Shown here piece after piece: positions 6,709 to 13,857 of a DNA stretch of 19,763 nucleotides. A model generated the notes under the pieces. That model had not been told where the DNA came from. It searched no databases and worked only from the letters and a program-made list of their open reading frames with translations. The position numbers were made by a program, and so were the translations under genes. The first letter of the stretch is position 1; each line of letters starts with the position of its first letter. Origin of the DNA: an uncultured Collinsella sp. (GTDB lineage Bacteria; Actinomycetota; Coriobacteriia; Coriobacteriales; Coriobacteriaceae); contig CAKTWE010000034.1 of assembly GCA_934630385.1 (NCBI GenBank), positions 1-19,763 of the forward strand, given 5' to 3'.

Positions 6709-6785
6709 GGTGCAAGGGGGACAGGTTAGTTTGCACCAACATGGTGCAAAGGGGGCAGACTTCGCCCCGGCACCTGCCCCAAATT
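6709..6785. repeat. REPIN-like palindrome, TGGTGCA family, copy 2
   Basis: A central perfect hairpin tttgcacca-aca-tggtgcaaa (6730-6750) is flanked by ggggga-caggtt on the left and gggggcag...ctgcccc on the right. The left half matches the copy at 143-174. The right half has diverged to a ggggcag/ctgcccc stem. It starts 2 nt after the ROK kinase stop codon, so it lies in that gene's 3' region. Confidence 0.65.
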
Positions 6786-6828
6786 GCGCCGCGGCCCTTC
6801 CGTCCCAGAAGGCTCGGCGCCAGCGTGC

Positions 6829-6834
6829 TACCAT
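6829..6834 (+). promoter_or_regulatory. Candidate -10 box for the pyrophosphatase
   Basis: TACCAT, 38 nt before the ATG, in the sequence gtgctaccatagc. No clear -35 is visible. Confidence 0.3.
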
Positions 6835-6872
6835 AGCTACGTCCAAGTACACATATCAAGTGGAGGAAATCC

Positions 6873-7796
6873 ATGGCAAACGTTCTTGTCTTTGGTCACC
6901 AGAACCCCGATAACGACGCTATCATGAGCGCCGTCGTCCTGTCCCAGCTGCTCAACCAGGTTGAGTATGCCGGCAACACCTACGAGGCCTGTGCCCTGGG
7001 CCAGCTTCCGGCCGAGTCCGCCAAGCTGCTCGCCGACGCTGGCATCGCCGAGCCCCGCGTGATCGAGTCCGTCGAGGCCGGTCAGCTCGTCGTCCTCACC
7101 GACCACAACGAGTCTGCCCAGTCCGTCGCCGGCCTTAAGGACGCCACGGTCTTTGGTGTCGTCGACCATCACCGCATCGGCGACTTTGAGACCGCCGGCC
7201 CGCTGCACTACATCTGCCTGCCCTGGGGCTCCAGCTGCACCATCGTCACCAAGCTCGCCGGCGTGCTCGGCGTTGAGCTTTCCGACGTCCAGGCCAAGCT
7301 GCTGCTCTCGGCTATGATGACCGACACGCTCATGCTCAAGAGCCCCACCACCACCGATGTCGACCGCGCCGTCGCCGCCAAGCTCGGCGAGCAGGTGGGC
7401 GTCGATCCAGTCAAGTTTGGCATGGAGGTCTTCCTTACCCGTCCGTCCGGCTCCTTCACCGCTGCCGAGATGGTCGGCAACGACATCAAGATGTTCGAGC
7501 CCGCCGGCAAGAAGCTGCTCATCGGCCAGTACGAGACCGTCGACAAGAGCCGTGCGCTCGGCATGATCGACGAGATCCGCGAGGCCATGCGTGCCTACGC
7601 CGCCGAGAAGGATGCCGACGGCATTGTCCTGTGCATCACCGACATCATGGAGGAGGGCTCGCAGGTCCTGCTCGAGGGCGAGACCGAGGCCGCTCAGAAG
7701 GGCCTGGGCATTGCCGACGAGCACGACGGCGTCTGGATGCCGGGCGTCCTCTCCCGTAAGAAGCAGGTCGCTGCCCCCATCATGGCCGCCTGCTAG
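6873..7796 (+). CDS. ppaC: Manganese-dependent inorganic pyrophosphatase, family II
   Basis: Soluble enzyme that hydrolyses pyrophosphate to two phosphates and so pulls biosynthetic reactions forward. It is a two-domain DHH/DHHA2 protein. Metal ligands are visible: H9, D13 and D15 in GHQNPDNDA, D77 in LTDHN and H99 in the DHH motif at 98-100. The C-terminal SRKKQ motif (294-298) carries the Arg and Lys that bind the substrate. The 307-aa length matches the Bacillus and Streptococcus enzymes (~309). No CBS or DRTGG insert is present, so it is the unregulated form. The start follows gtggagg. It is a single-gene unit with its own promoter and a strong terminator at 7817-7855. Confidence 0.96.
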   Translation: MANVLVFGHQNPDNDAIMSAVVLSQLLNQVEYAGNTYEACALGQLPAESAKLLADAGIAEPRVIESVEAGQLVVLTDHNESAQSVAGLKDATVFGVVDHHRIGDFETAGPLHYICLPWGSSCTIVTKLAGVLGVELSDVQAKLLLSAMMTDTLMLKSPTTTDVDRAVAAKLGEQVGVDPVKFGMEVFLTRPSGSFTAAEMVGNDIKMFEPAGKKLLIGQYETVDKSRALGMIDEIREAMRAYAAEKDADGIVLCITDIMEEGSQVLLEGETEAAQKGLGIADEHDGVWMPGVLSRKKQVAAPIMAAC

Positions 7797-7816
7797 GTTT
7801 TTTGACCTAACACCGA

Positions 7817-7855
7817 CGACCGGATCGCGGAAGCTCCGCGCTCCGGTCGTTTTTT
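7817..7855 (+). terminator. Intrinsic terminator of the pyrophosphatase gene
   Basis: Outer stem cgaccgga (7817-7824) pairs with tccggtcg (7842-7849), and inner stem cgcgga (7826-7831) pairs with tccgcg (7835-7840). TTTTTT follows at 7850. Confidence 0.92.
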
Positions 7856-7994
7856 GTGCATGGAGCCATGCCTTTTCTTGGACAGGGGCTCCCGTGCCGT
7901 TGAGCGAATAATGTTCAACCTGTGGTTCCGCTTTTCGGCCGCGCTCGCGCGCTTGTCGCGCAGGGTAGGCTAGATGCAAGCGTAATACGTCGGA

Positions 7995-8030
7995 GCGCGG
8001 CGCCGCCATCTGGGCGGGCCGTGCTTTTTT
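7995..8030 (+). promoter_or_regulatory. Terminator-like hairpin in the nhaA leader, possible attenuator
   Basis: Stem gcgcggc-(g)-ccgcc pairs with ggcgg-gccgtgc, with one bulge and one G-T wobble, across a loop of about 5 nt. TTTTTT follows at 8025-8030, 33 nt before the nhaA ATG. The preceding gene already has its own terminator at 7817-7855, so this one seems to belong to the nhaA leader. A weak -10-like taggct lies at 7966-7971. The sequence from 7856 to 7990 could house a sensing structure, but I cannot match it to a known riboswitch. Confidence 0.5.
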
Positions 8031-8063
8031 AAGACGGGAGCCTTCCCGTGAAAGGAGCCGCCC

Positions 8064-9422
8064 ATGGCAGCACCCGAGCAGCTGTTTAACGTTCGTGAAC
8101 GCAAGCGTTTTGAGCGTCACGACATTTGGGAGCGCATTGCCGAGAACGGCACGATTTCCGCCGCCGTCATGGTGATCGCTGCCATTGCCGCCGTTATCTG
8201 CGCCAATACCGATGCCTACGAGGCCATCCATCACTTTTTGGAGACCCCGCTGTATGTGGGCTTGGGGCATTTGACGGCTGGCCTCACCGTCGAGCTTTTC
8301 GTAAACGACTTCCTCATGGCGATCTTCTTTTTGCTTGTGGGCATTGAGCTTAAGTACGAGATGACAGTTGGAGAGCTCAAGAACCCGCGTCAGGCCATGC
8401 TTCCCATGCTGGCGGCCGTGGGCGGCGTCGTCGTTCCCGCGTGCATCTACCTCATCTTTAACCATGCCGGCGCCCGCAACGGTTGGGCTATCCCCATGGC
8501 CACCGATATTGCCTTTGCGCTGGGTGTGCTGTCGCTTTTGGGTAACCGCGTGCCCAACGGCGTTCGCGTGTTCTTCTCGACGCTCGCCATCGCCGACGAC
8601 CTGATCTCTATCGCCGCCATCGCCATCTTCTACGGTCAGAGCCCCAACCCGTTTTGGCTGGGTGCCGCCGCGGTCGTGACGTGCGCGCTCGTGTGGCTCA
8701 ACAAGACGCAGCACTACCGCCTTGCCCCGTACTCGGTGCTGGGCCTGCTGCTGTGGTTCTGCATGTTCAAGAGCGGCGTGCACGCTACGCTCGCTGGCGT
8801 CATCTTGGCCTTTACCATCCCGGCCAAGTGCGGCGTCAAACTCGATAGTCTCACCGATTGGTTGGGCGAGTGCCTGCCGTTGCTCGACGACCGCTACGAC
8901 GACGAGGCACACATCCTGGGCCAGCACGACTTTACCGTCTCGACCACCAAGGTCGAGCGCGTCATGCACCGCGTCACCCCGCCGCTCATCCGTATGGAGC
9001 GCCTGATCTCCACGCCGGTCAACTTTGTGATCCTGCCGATCTTTGCGTTTGTCAACGCACAGGTTCGCCTGGTGGGCGTGGACATGAGCACGCTGCTCAC
9101 CGACCCGGTGACACTCGGCGTGTACTTTGGCATGCTGCTGGGCAAGCCGATCGGCATCTTTGGCATGACGTTTGCCCTGGTTAAGCTCAAAGCTTGCCAG
9201 TTGCCGCGCAACGTCAACTGGCACATGATCGCCGGCGTGGGCATTCTGGGCGGCATCGGCTTTACCATGTCGATCCTCATCAGCGGCCTCGCCTTCCCGA
9301 CGGCCCAGTTCGAGGTCCTGGCTGCCAAGGCCGCTATTCTTGCCGGTTCGGTCACCGCTGCTGTGCTTGGCATGATCTACATGAGCGTGGTCTGCAAACA
9401 CCCCGCGCCCAAAGACAAGTAA
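8064..9422 (+). CDS. nhaA: Na+/H+ antiporter NhaA
   Basis: Inner-membrane antiporter that expels Na+ in exchange for protons, for pH and salt homeostasis. Key features match the family: ATDIAFALGVLSLLG with D148 (E. coli D133), the adjacent Asp pair D178-D179 in LAIADDLISI (E. coli D163/D164), PIFAFVNA, and LLGKPIGIF with the conserved Lys. Many hydrophobic segments span the chain, consistent with 12 transmembrane helices. At 452 aa it is longer than E. coli NhaA (388). The extra length includes a hydrophilic central loop around residues 265-305. The start follows gaaaggag. Control may involve the leader hairpin at 7995-8030. Confidence 0.96.
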   Translation: MAAPEQLFNVRERKRFERHDIWERIAENGTISAAVMVIAAIAAVICANTDAYEAIHHFLETPLYVGLGHLTAGLTVELFVNDFLMAIFFLLVGIELKYEMTVGELKNPRQAMLPMLAAVGGVVVPACIYLIFNHAGARNGWAIPMATDIAFALGVLSLLGNRVPNGVRVFFSTLAIADDLISIAAIAIFYGQSPNPFWLGAAAVVTCALVWLNKTQHYRLAPYSVLGLLLWFCMFKSGVHATLAGVILAFTIPAKCGVKLDSLTDWLGECLPLLDDRYDDEAHILGQHDFTVSTTKVERVMHRVTPPLIRMERLISTPVNFVILPIFAFVNAQVRLVGVDMSTLLTDPVTLGVYFGMLLGKPIGIFGMTFALVKLKACQLPRNVNWHMIAGVGILGGIGFTMSILISGLAFPTAQFEVLAAKAAILAGSVTAAVLGMIYMSVVCKHPAPKDK

Positions 9423-9506
9423 GAGCGCGAAAACCGGCTCCAGAACCGATTCGGGCGCGTTCAAAATGCGGATTCGGGCGGTACTTGCCGCCTGCCAGAC
9501 ACGCTA

Positions 9507-9540
9507 GTGGTCAAAAAACGCCGTTTGTGAGTACTGTCAC
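9507..9540 (+). repeat. 34-bp dispersed repeat, copy 1
   Basis: Reads gtgg-t-caaaaaa, then a variable middle, then tgagtac-t-gt-c-ac. It matches the inverted copy at 9702-9735 at 25 of 34 positions by hand alignment. It overlaps the left arm and loop of the terminator hairpin. Confidence 0.55.
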
Positions 9541-9557
9541 AAACGGCGTTTCATTTT
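9516..9557. terminator. Strong, probably bidirectional terminator after nhaA
   Basis: A perfect 15-bp stem, aaacgccgtttgtga (9516-9530) with tcacaaacggcgttt (9537-9551), and a 6-nt loop. On the plus strand catttta follows. On the minus strand the A-run at 9513-9518 gives a T-run, so it could also stop the converging small gene. Confidence 0.8.
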
Positions 9558-9701
9558 AGGTGTGGAAAATAATGAACACAATCATGTTATCTGTATGTTA
9601 ACGTGTAATCGCTTGACTCCAATTTGGCGATAGCTACTGCTCGGAAAGAAAATCCAGGCGCAAAAACGCCGATTTGGGGCCTAATCGCTGCTACTAAAAA
9701 G

Positions 9702-9735
9702 GTAACGGTACTCATATTTGCCCTTTTTTGGCCAC
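9702..9735 (-). repeat. 34-bp dispersed repeat, copy 2, inverted
   Basis: The reverse complement reads gtgg-c-caaaaaa, a variable middle, then tgagtac-c-gt-t-ac, aligning without gaps to 9507-9540. The conservation of the two ends and the variation of the middle suggest a repeat family rather than chance. Confidence 0.5.
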
Positions 9736-9794
9736 AAGCCCTAAAACAAGCCTCGCCAGGGTCGGGAAGCGGGCCAAATCGTCGGCCTCGAGGC

Positions 9795-10049
9795 TTATTC
9801 CACGGTGCCGTAGACGGCGCCCCAGCCGTGGGCGGCTAGGGCCGAGTTGAGCTGGTCACAAAGGGACTGACGATCGTAATAGCCGGGCGGTAGCAGGTTG
9901 ACGATCTCCATGAGGTCGGGCGCCAGGTCCAAGATCTCGGCCTGCACAATCAGGTCCAGGCGGTCGATGGCGTGGCGATCGTAAAACAGTCCGTCGACCA
10001 GGCGCTGCAGGTCGCCGAATTCCTCGGCCTGGATCGATCCGTATTCCAT
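9795..10049 (-). CDS. Small acidic protein of unknown function
   Basis: An 84-aa protein that I do not recognise. The start (MEYGSIQAEEFGD) is chosen because caaggagg sits 5 nt upstream; a longer frame from 10100 has no such site. The composition is acidic and Leu-rich, with no signal peptide or membrane segment. The pattern of a helix followed by LLPPGYYDRQSL in the second half loosely recalls small DUF2795-type proteins, but that is only an impression. It is divergent from the aminotransferase, with a 150-bp shared promoter region. The good ribosome site and codon use argue that it is real. Confidence 0.7.
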   Translation of the reverse strand: MEYGSIQAEEFGDLQRLVDGLFYDRHAIDRLDLIVQAEILDLAPDLMEIVNLLPPGYYDRQSLCDQLNSALAAHGWGAVYGTVE

Positions 10050-10151
10050 AGTGCCTCCTTGGGCGCACCACAGCATGCGCGCGACGATGTTGTAATTCAT
10101 TGCGATGAACTTAATCTATCACGGCTTCATAACGTTGCGACGATGGCGGTC

Positions 10152-10157
10152 TATACT
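10152..10157 (+). promoter_or_regulatory. Candidate -10 box for the aminotransferase
   Basis: TATACT, 42 nt before the ATG, matching the -10 boxes of the helicase, GntR and tatA genes. The -35 is not evident. Confidence 0.4.
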
Positions 10158-10199
10158 TAGACGAACTGCAACGTACCGCTTCGCGAAAGGTCGCACCCC

Positions 10200-11504
10200 A
10201 TGCAGACGATCTACCAGAAGATGGAAACCACCGAACTCGATGCTGCCATCGAGGCGCTCAAAGCCGAGGTTGCCGAGGTCAAGGCCAAGGGCCTGGCGCT
10301 CGACATGGCGCGCGGCAAGCCGTCGCCCTCCCAGGTGGACATTTCTCGCCCCATGCTCGATACCCTCAATGCCGACGCCGATCTGCACGACGGCAACGTC
10401 GATTGTTCCAACTACGGCTGCTTCGAGGGTATTCCTTCGGCACGCAAGTTGGCAGGGGAGTTCCTGGGCTGCCCCGCCGAGCAGACGCTCGTGCTGGGTT
10501 CGTCGAGCCTTTTGATCGAGCATGACATCGCCGGCATGTTTTGGCGTTGTGGCTCGTGCGGCAGCGAGCCCTGGGACGCCTACGAGGCCGCGCACGACGG
10601 CAAGAAGGTCAAGTTCCTGTGCCCTGTTCCCGGCTACGATCGCCACTTTGGCATCACCGCCGACTTGGGCATCGAGAACGTCCCCGTCGCGATGACCGAC
10701 AACGGCCCCGACATGGACGAGATCGAGCGCCTCGTTGCCGCCGACGATTCCATCAAGGGTATCTGGTGCGTGCCCAAGTATTCCAACCCCACGGGCATTA
10801 CCTTTAGCGAGGACACTGTGCGCCGCCTGGTCGAGATGCCCACGGCCGCGCCCGATTTCCGCATCTTCTGGGACAACGCCTACTGCGTGCACGACCTGTA
10901 CGACGAGACCGACGAGCTCGCAAACATCTTTGACCTCGCTCGCGCGGCGGGCACCGAGGACCGCGTGGTGGCCTTTGCCTCGACGTCCAAGATCACCTTC
11001 CCGGGCGCCGGCATCGGCTTTATCGGTGCGAGCCCCGCGGTCATCGCCGAGTTCTCCAAGCGCCTGAAGGCCGGCCTCATCAGCGCCGACAAGCTCAACC
11101 AGCTGCGTCACGTGCGCTTCCTTCCCACCATCGAGGCGGTCAAGGAGCACATGAAAAAGCATGCCGAGTTCCTGCGCCCGCGCTTTGAGTCCGTCGAGCG
11201 CAAGCTCACCGAGGGCTTGGGCGACACGGGCTGTGCCACCTGGACGCATCCCCGCGGCGGCTACTTTGTGAGCTTCGATGGTCCCGAGGGCTCGGCCCAG
11301 AAGGTTGCGGCGCTCTGCGCCGAGCTGGGTGTTAAGCTCACGCCGGCTGGTGCCAACTGGCCTTATGGCAAGGATCCGCGCGACACCAACATCCGCATCG
11401 CGCCGAGCTATCCCACGGTCGAGGACCTGGAGGCCGCGCTCGATGTGCTGGTGCTGGCCGTGAAGCTGGTCGCTGCCGAGCTCGCGCGCGCCGAGCGCGC
11501 CTAA
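10200..11504 (+). CDS. PLP-dependent aminotransferase, aspartate-type (class I, MocR-like subgroup)
   Basis: Cytoplasmic fold-type I pyridoxal-phosphate enzyme of 434 aa, probably transferring the amino group of aspartate or a related amino acid to 2-oxoglutarate. Motifs: LALDMARGKPSPSQVDIS near the N-terminus, KYSNPTGITF, DNAYCVHDLYDE, and STSKITFPGAGIGF with the likely PLP lysine K264. PRGGYFVSF and IRIAPSYP lie near the C-terminus. The RGKP opening and the length fit the aspartate aminotransferase subgroup once labelled Aminotran_MocR. No DNA-binding domain is present, so it is an enzyme, not a MocR regulator. The start follows gcgaaagg; an in-frame ATG at 10221 is a less likely alternative. 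A STAS gene follows after 42 nt. Confidence 0.88.
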   Translation: MQTIYQKMETTELDAAIEALKAEVAEVKAKGLALDMARGKPSPSQVDISRPMLDTLNADADLHDGNVDCSNYGCFEGIPSARKLAGEFLGCPAEQTLVLGSSSLLIEHDIAGMFWRCGSCGSEPWDAYEAAHDGKKVKFLCPVPGYDRHFGITADLGIENVPVAMTDNGPDMDEIERLVAADDSIKGIWCVPKYSNPTGITFSEDTVRRLVEMPTAAPDFRIFWDNAYCVHDLYDETDELANIFDLARAAGTEDRVVAFASTSKITFPGAGIGFIGASPAVIAEFSKRLKAGLISADKLNQLRHVRFLPTIEAVKEHMKKHAEFLRPRFESVERKLTEGLGDTGCATWTHPRGGYFVSFDGPEGSAQKVAALCAELGVKLTPAGANWPYGKDPRDTNIRIAPSYPTVEDLEAALDVLVLAVKLVAAELARAERA

Positions 11505-11546
11505 TACGCGCAATTCCGCACCCTCGATACACAAAGGAGCGTATAC

Positions 11547-11861
11547 ATGGATTTGGGTATTTCCGCCAACCCCACGCCGGAGCTCTACACCATTAAGGTG
11601 ACCGGCGAGATTGATATTTCTAATGCCGACAGCTTGCGCAATGCCATCGATCTGGCGCTTGAGCAGCCCACCGAGGCCGTCGAGCTCGACTTTGCCCAGG
11701 TGAGCTACATCGACTCCACGGGTATTGGCGTGCTCGTGGGCGCCGCGCACCATGCGGACGACCACGGCAAGCGTTTTAGCTGCGTCAACGTGCAGCCTCC
11801 GGTGATGCGCGTGGTACAGCTGCTGGGCGTCGACCAGGAGATTTCGATCACGGCGGCATAA
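11547..11861 (+). CDS. STAS-domain protein, anti-sigma factor antagonist type
   Basis: A single-domain 104-aa protein of the SpoIIAA/RsbV class. The hallmark YIDSTGIGVLVGAA carries the serine that a partner kinase phosphorylates in known members; the opening TVKV-type strand (YTIKVTGEIDISNADSLR) also fits. Known members release a sigma factor by binding an anti-sigma factor when unphosphorylated. No anti-sigma kinase, phosphatase or sigma gene is nearby, so the partner must lie elsewhere. The start follows aaaggagcg. It is 42 nt behind the aminotransferase and is probably co-transcribed with it, though the functional link is unclear. Confidence 0.9.
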   Translation: MDLGISANPTPELYTIKVTGEIDISNADSLRNAIDLALEQPTEAVELDFAQVSYIDSTGIGVLVGAAHHADDHGKRFSCVNVQPPVMRVVQLLGVDQEISITAA

Positions 11862-11906
11862 GCCCTGCCCCAAAAAGGGCCGTGCCGTTTGGCATATGTT
11901 TGTGAT

Positions 11907-11940
11907 GCGCTCGGACGTTTTGGCGTCCGGGCGCTATACT
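11907..11940 (+). promoter_or_regulatory. tatA promoter region with an abutting 11-bp inverted repeat
   Basis: gcgctcggacg (11907-11917) pairs with cgtccgggcgc (11924-11934), with one G-T wobble and a ttttgg loop. The -10-like TATACT (11935-11940) begins at the very next base. The hairpin could end the STAS transcript, but it lacks a T-run, so an operator in the -35/-10 spacer is equally possible. The tatA start is 75 nt further on. Confidence 0.5.
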
Positions 11941-12015
11941 TGACCGAATGAATAGACGAGTTCCGGCCGAATGGCGCGGTGCGGGCTCGACTCACATCGA
12001 GCCTTGGAGGTATGT

Positions 12016-12606
12016 GTGTTTGGTATTGGAGAGGGTGAGCTGGCAATCATCGTGGTCTTCGGCTTTTTGCTGTTTGGCCCGGATAAGCTCCCACAGATGG
12101 GCCGTACGATCGGCCGTGCCATCCGTCAGTTCCGCGAGACGCAGGAAAAGATGACGGCTGTCGTTCAGACCGAGATTATCGATCCGGTAACTGAGGCCGC
12201 CTCGGCGCCGACTAAGCCCAAGAAGGCCGCCGCTGCCGACGACGATTCCGATGCGGATGAGGATGCCGTCGAGGCGGCCGCGCCCGCAAAGAAGGAGACC
12301 TTTGCCGAGCGTCGTGCCCGACTCGCCGCCGAGAAGGCCGCAAGCGAGGGTGCCGCCGAGGGCGAGGAAACTGCCGAGGAGACTGAGGCCGAGGGTGCCG
12401 AGGCCCCCGAGGGCGAGCCTGCTGCCGTCGAGCCCGCTCCCGCCGCAGAGCCCGACCCCGAGCCGGCGGAGCCCACGACGGCCGACCTGTATGCCCGTCG
12501 TCCCCGCAAGCGCAAGGCCGTCGTCGACCAGCTCGCCCGCGAGCTCGAGGCCGAGGACGACGCCGCTGCTGCTGCCACCGATGCTCCGAAGGGAGGCGAC
12601 GAGTAA
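12016..12606 (+). CDS. tatA: Sec-independent (Tat) translocase subunit TatA/TatB family
   Basis: Membrane protein that forms the Tat export pore for folded, twin-arginine proteins. The GTG start gives MFGIGEGELAIIVVFGFLLF: a short N-terminus, one membrane helix, then the hinge FGPDKLPQ and an amphipathic helix (MGRTIGRAIRQFRETQEK), all typical of the family. The GTG is preceded by ttggagg at 5 nt spacing; an upstream in-frame ATG would bury the membrane helix behind unrelated residues. At 196 aa it is longer than usual TatA (60-90). The extra part is an acidic Ala/Glu/Pro low-complexity tail ending in a basic patch (RRPRKRK). As no second TatA/TatB gene is present, it may do both jobs. It overlaps tatC by one base. 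Confidence 0.9.
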   Translation: MFGIGEGELAIIVVFGFLLFGPDKLPQMGRTIGRAIRQFRETQEKMTAVVQTEIIDPVTEAASAPTKPKKAAAADDDSDADEDAVEAAAPAKKETFAERRARLAAEKAASEGAAEGEETAEETEAEGAEAPEGEPAAVEPAPAAEPDPEPAEPTTADLYARRPRKRKAVVDQLARELEAEDDAAAAATDAPKGGDE

Positions 12607-13400
12607 TGCCTATCGGACCTGCTCGAATGCCGCTTCTCGACCACCTGGGAGAGCTCCGTCGTCGTTTGACGATCATCGTCGTATCCGTGCTAGCCGCGAC
12701 GATTGTTATGTATTTCGCCACTCCCGTGATCGTCGATATCCTCGAGGCCCCGATTGTACCGTTCGTGCCCGACGGCGAGTTCTTTATCACGAGTTCGCTT
12801 GGTGGCTTCGCCATTAAGTTCGGCATTGCCATAAAAGTTGCCGTGGTCATGTGCACGCCCATGATTATCTGGCAGATTTTGGCGTTTTTCCTGCCGGCGC
12901 TGCGTCCCAACGAGCGCAAGTGGGTCGTACCCACGGTGCTTGTCGCGACCATCCTGTTCTTTATCGGCGCCATTTTCTGCTATTTCATCATTATCCCCGC
13001 CGGCTTTGAATGGCTCATTGGCGAGACCTCCGGTATTGCCACGGCACTGCCCGATCTCGAGGATTACATCAATATCGAGATTCTTCTTATGATCGGCTTT
13101 GGCATTTCTTTTGAGCTGCCGATCGCGGTGTTCTACCTTGCTGTGTTCCAGATCGTTCCCTATGCCAAATTCCGTGCCGCCTGGCGCTACATCTATGTCG
13201 GCATGCTTGTGGTCGCGGCGTCCATTACTCCGGATGCCTCGCCGGTCACGCTGGTGCTTATGTATGCGGCGATGCTTTCCCTCTACGAGATCTCGCTCGC
13301 AGTCACGCGTATCGTCGTGGTGGCTCGCGGCGGCAAAAAGGCCCTCACGACGAGTCGCGTTGGCTTTTTTAGCGATGACGACGAGGATGATGAGGAGTAA
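12606..13400 (+). CDS. tatC: Sec-independent (Tat) translocase subunit TatC
   Basis: Core Tat receptor that binds twin-arginine signal peptides, 264 aa with six predicted membrane helices. The N-terminal MPLLDHLGELRRRL matches the conserved TatC opening. FFLPALRPNERKWV matches the first cytoplasmic loop, and ASITPDASPVTLVLMYAAMLSLYEIS the last helices. The C-terminus is a short acidic tail (DDDEDDEE). Its ATG overlaps the tatA stop codon by one base, indicating coupled translation. hypA starts 6 nt after its stop. Confidence 0.97.
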   Translation: MPIGPARMPLLDHLGELRRRLTIIVVSVLAATIVMYFATPVIVDILEAPIVPFVPDGEFFITSSLGGFAIKFGIAIKVAVVMCTPMIIWQILAFFLPALRPNERKWVVPTVLVATILFFIGAIFCYFIIIPAGFEWLIGETSGIATALPDLEDYINIEILLMIGFGISFELPIAVFYLAVFQIVPYAKFRAAWRYIYVGMLVVAASITPDASPVTLVLMYAAMLSLYEISLAVTRIVVVARGGKKALTTSRVGFFSDDDEDDEE

Positions 13401-13406
13401 ATCGGT

Positions 13407-13763
13407 ATGCACGAGGTTGGCATTGTCAACGGCATACTCGATACAGTGATTCGCGCGGCGCGTGGGGCGGGGGCCTCGCGCGCCGTTTTGGTAACGCTGC
13501 GTATCGGGGATATGACCGAGGTCGTGCGCGAGGCGCTTGACTTTGCGTGGGAGACGTTTCGTGACGAGGACCCGCTCACGCAAGGTTGCGAGCTTGCGGT
13601 AGAGGAGGTCCATCCGCAAAGCGAGTGTCTGGACTGCGGTGAGGTTTTCGATCATGACCGCTTCCACTGCCGATGCCCCCAGTGCGACGGCGCCAATGTG
13701 CGCCTGCTGCACGGCCGCGAGCTCGACATTGCAAGTATCGAAATCGAAACCCCCGACGATTAG
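13407..13763 (+). CDS. hypA: Hydrogenase nickel-insertion protein HypA
   Basis: Small nickel metallochaperone that works with HypB to load nickel into NiFe hydrogenase (or, in some bacteria, urease). It begins MHE, where the amino terminus and His2 form the nickel site. The zinc-binding Cys pairs are C74/C77 and C90/C93 (ECLDCGEV and CPQC). The 118-aa length is normal. The ribosome site gaggag lies inside the end of tatC. The last codons and stop are repeated in the following gap by a 39-bp tandem duplication. Its place between tatC and hypB ties nickel maturation to Tat export, but no hydrogenase structural gene is seen here. Confidence 0.96.
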   Translation: MHEVGIVNGILDTVIRAARGAGASRAVLVTLRIGDMTEVVREALDFAWETFRDEDPLTQGCELAVEEVHPQSECLDCGEVFDHDRFHCRCPQCDGANVRLLHGRELDIASIEIETPDD

Positions 13764-13809
13764 CCCATCACAAGTATCGAATTCGAAACCCCCGACGATT
13801 AGCCCATCA
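13732..13809. repeat. 39-bp tandem duplication of the hypA 3' end
   Basis: Units 13732-13770 and 13771-13809 are adjacent direct repeats identical at 38 of 39 positions; one a-to-t change creates gaattc. The first unit includes the final HypA codons (SIEIETPDD) and the stop. The second would encode SIEFETPDD and a stop in the same frame. It lies in the hypA-hypB gap. Confidence 0.95.
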
Positions 13810-13857
13810 GCTATCTGGGGACGGGGTATAAAGGGGCAGAAGTAAGGAGTGCTGAGT

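Larger units (their letters stand above)
9423..9794. other. Non-coding region between nhaA and a minus-strand small gene
   Basis: This 372-bp gap holds a 15-bp terminator hairpin (9516-9557) and an inverted pair of diverged 34-bp repeats (9507-9540 and 9702-9735). The stretch 9551-9640 is AT-rich and unlike the flanking genes. No gene or RNA gene is recognised. Confidence 0.6.

Noticed and set aside
7856..8030. A known riboswitch (Mn2+ yybP-ykoY, Na+ or nhaA-I type) ahead of nhaA
   Set aside because: I could not find the conserved bases of any class I know. Only the terminator-like hairpin is supported.
6837..9464. An 875-codon open frame on the minus strand across the pyrophosphatase and nhaA
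   Set aside because: It is antisense to two clear genes. Its composition is rich in His, Gly, Asp and Gln, the usual product of reading high-GC codons backwards, and no domain is recognisable.
11862..11900. Terminator directly after the STAS gene
   Set aside because: gccct/agggc gives only a 5-bp stem with a 9-nt loop and no T-run.
11948..12154. Small open frame overlapping the start of tatA
   Set aside because: It lies in another frame with no ribosome site. The GTG start of tatA explains the region.
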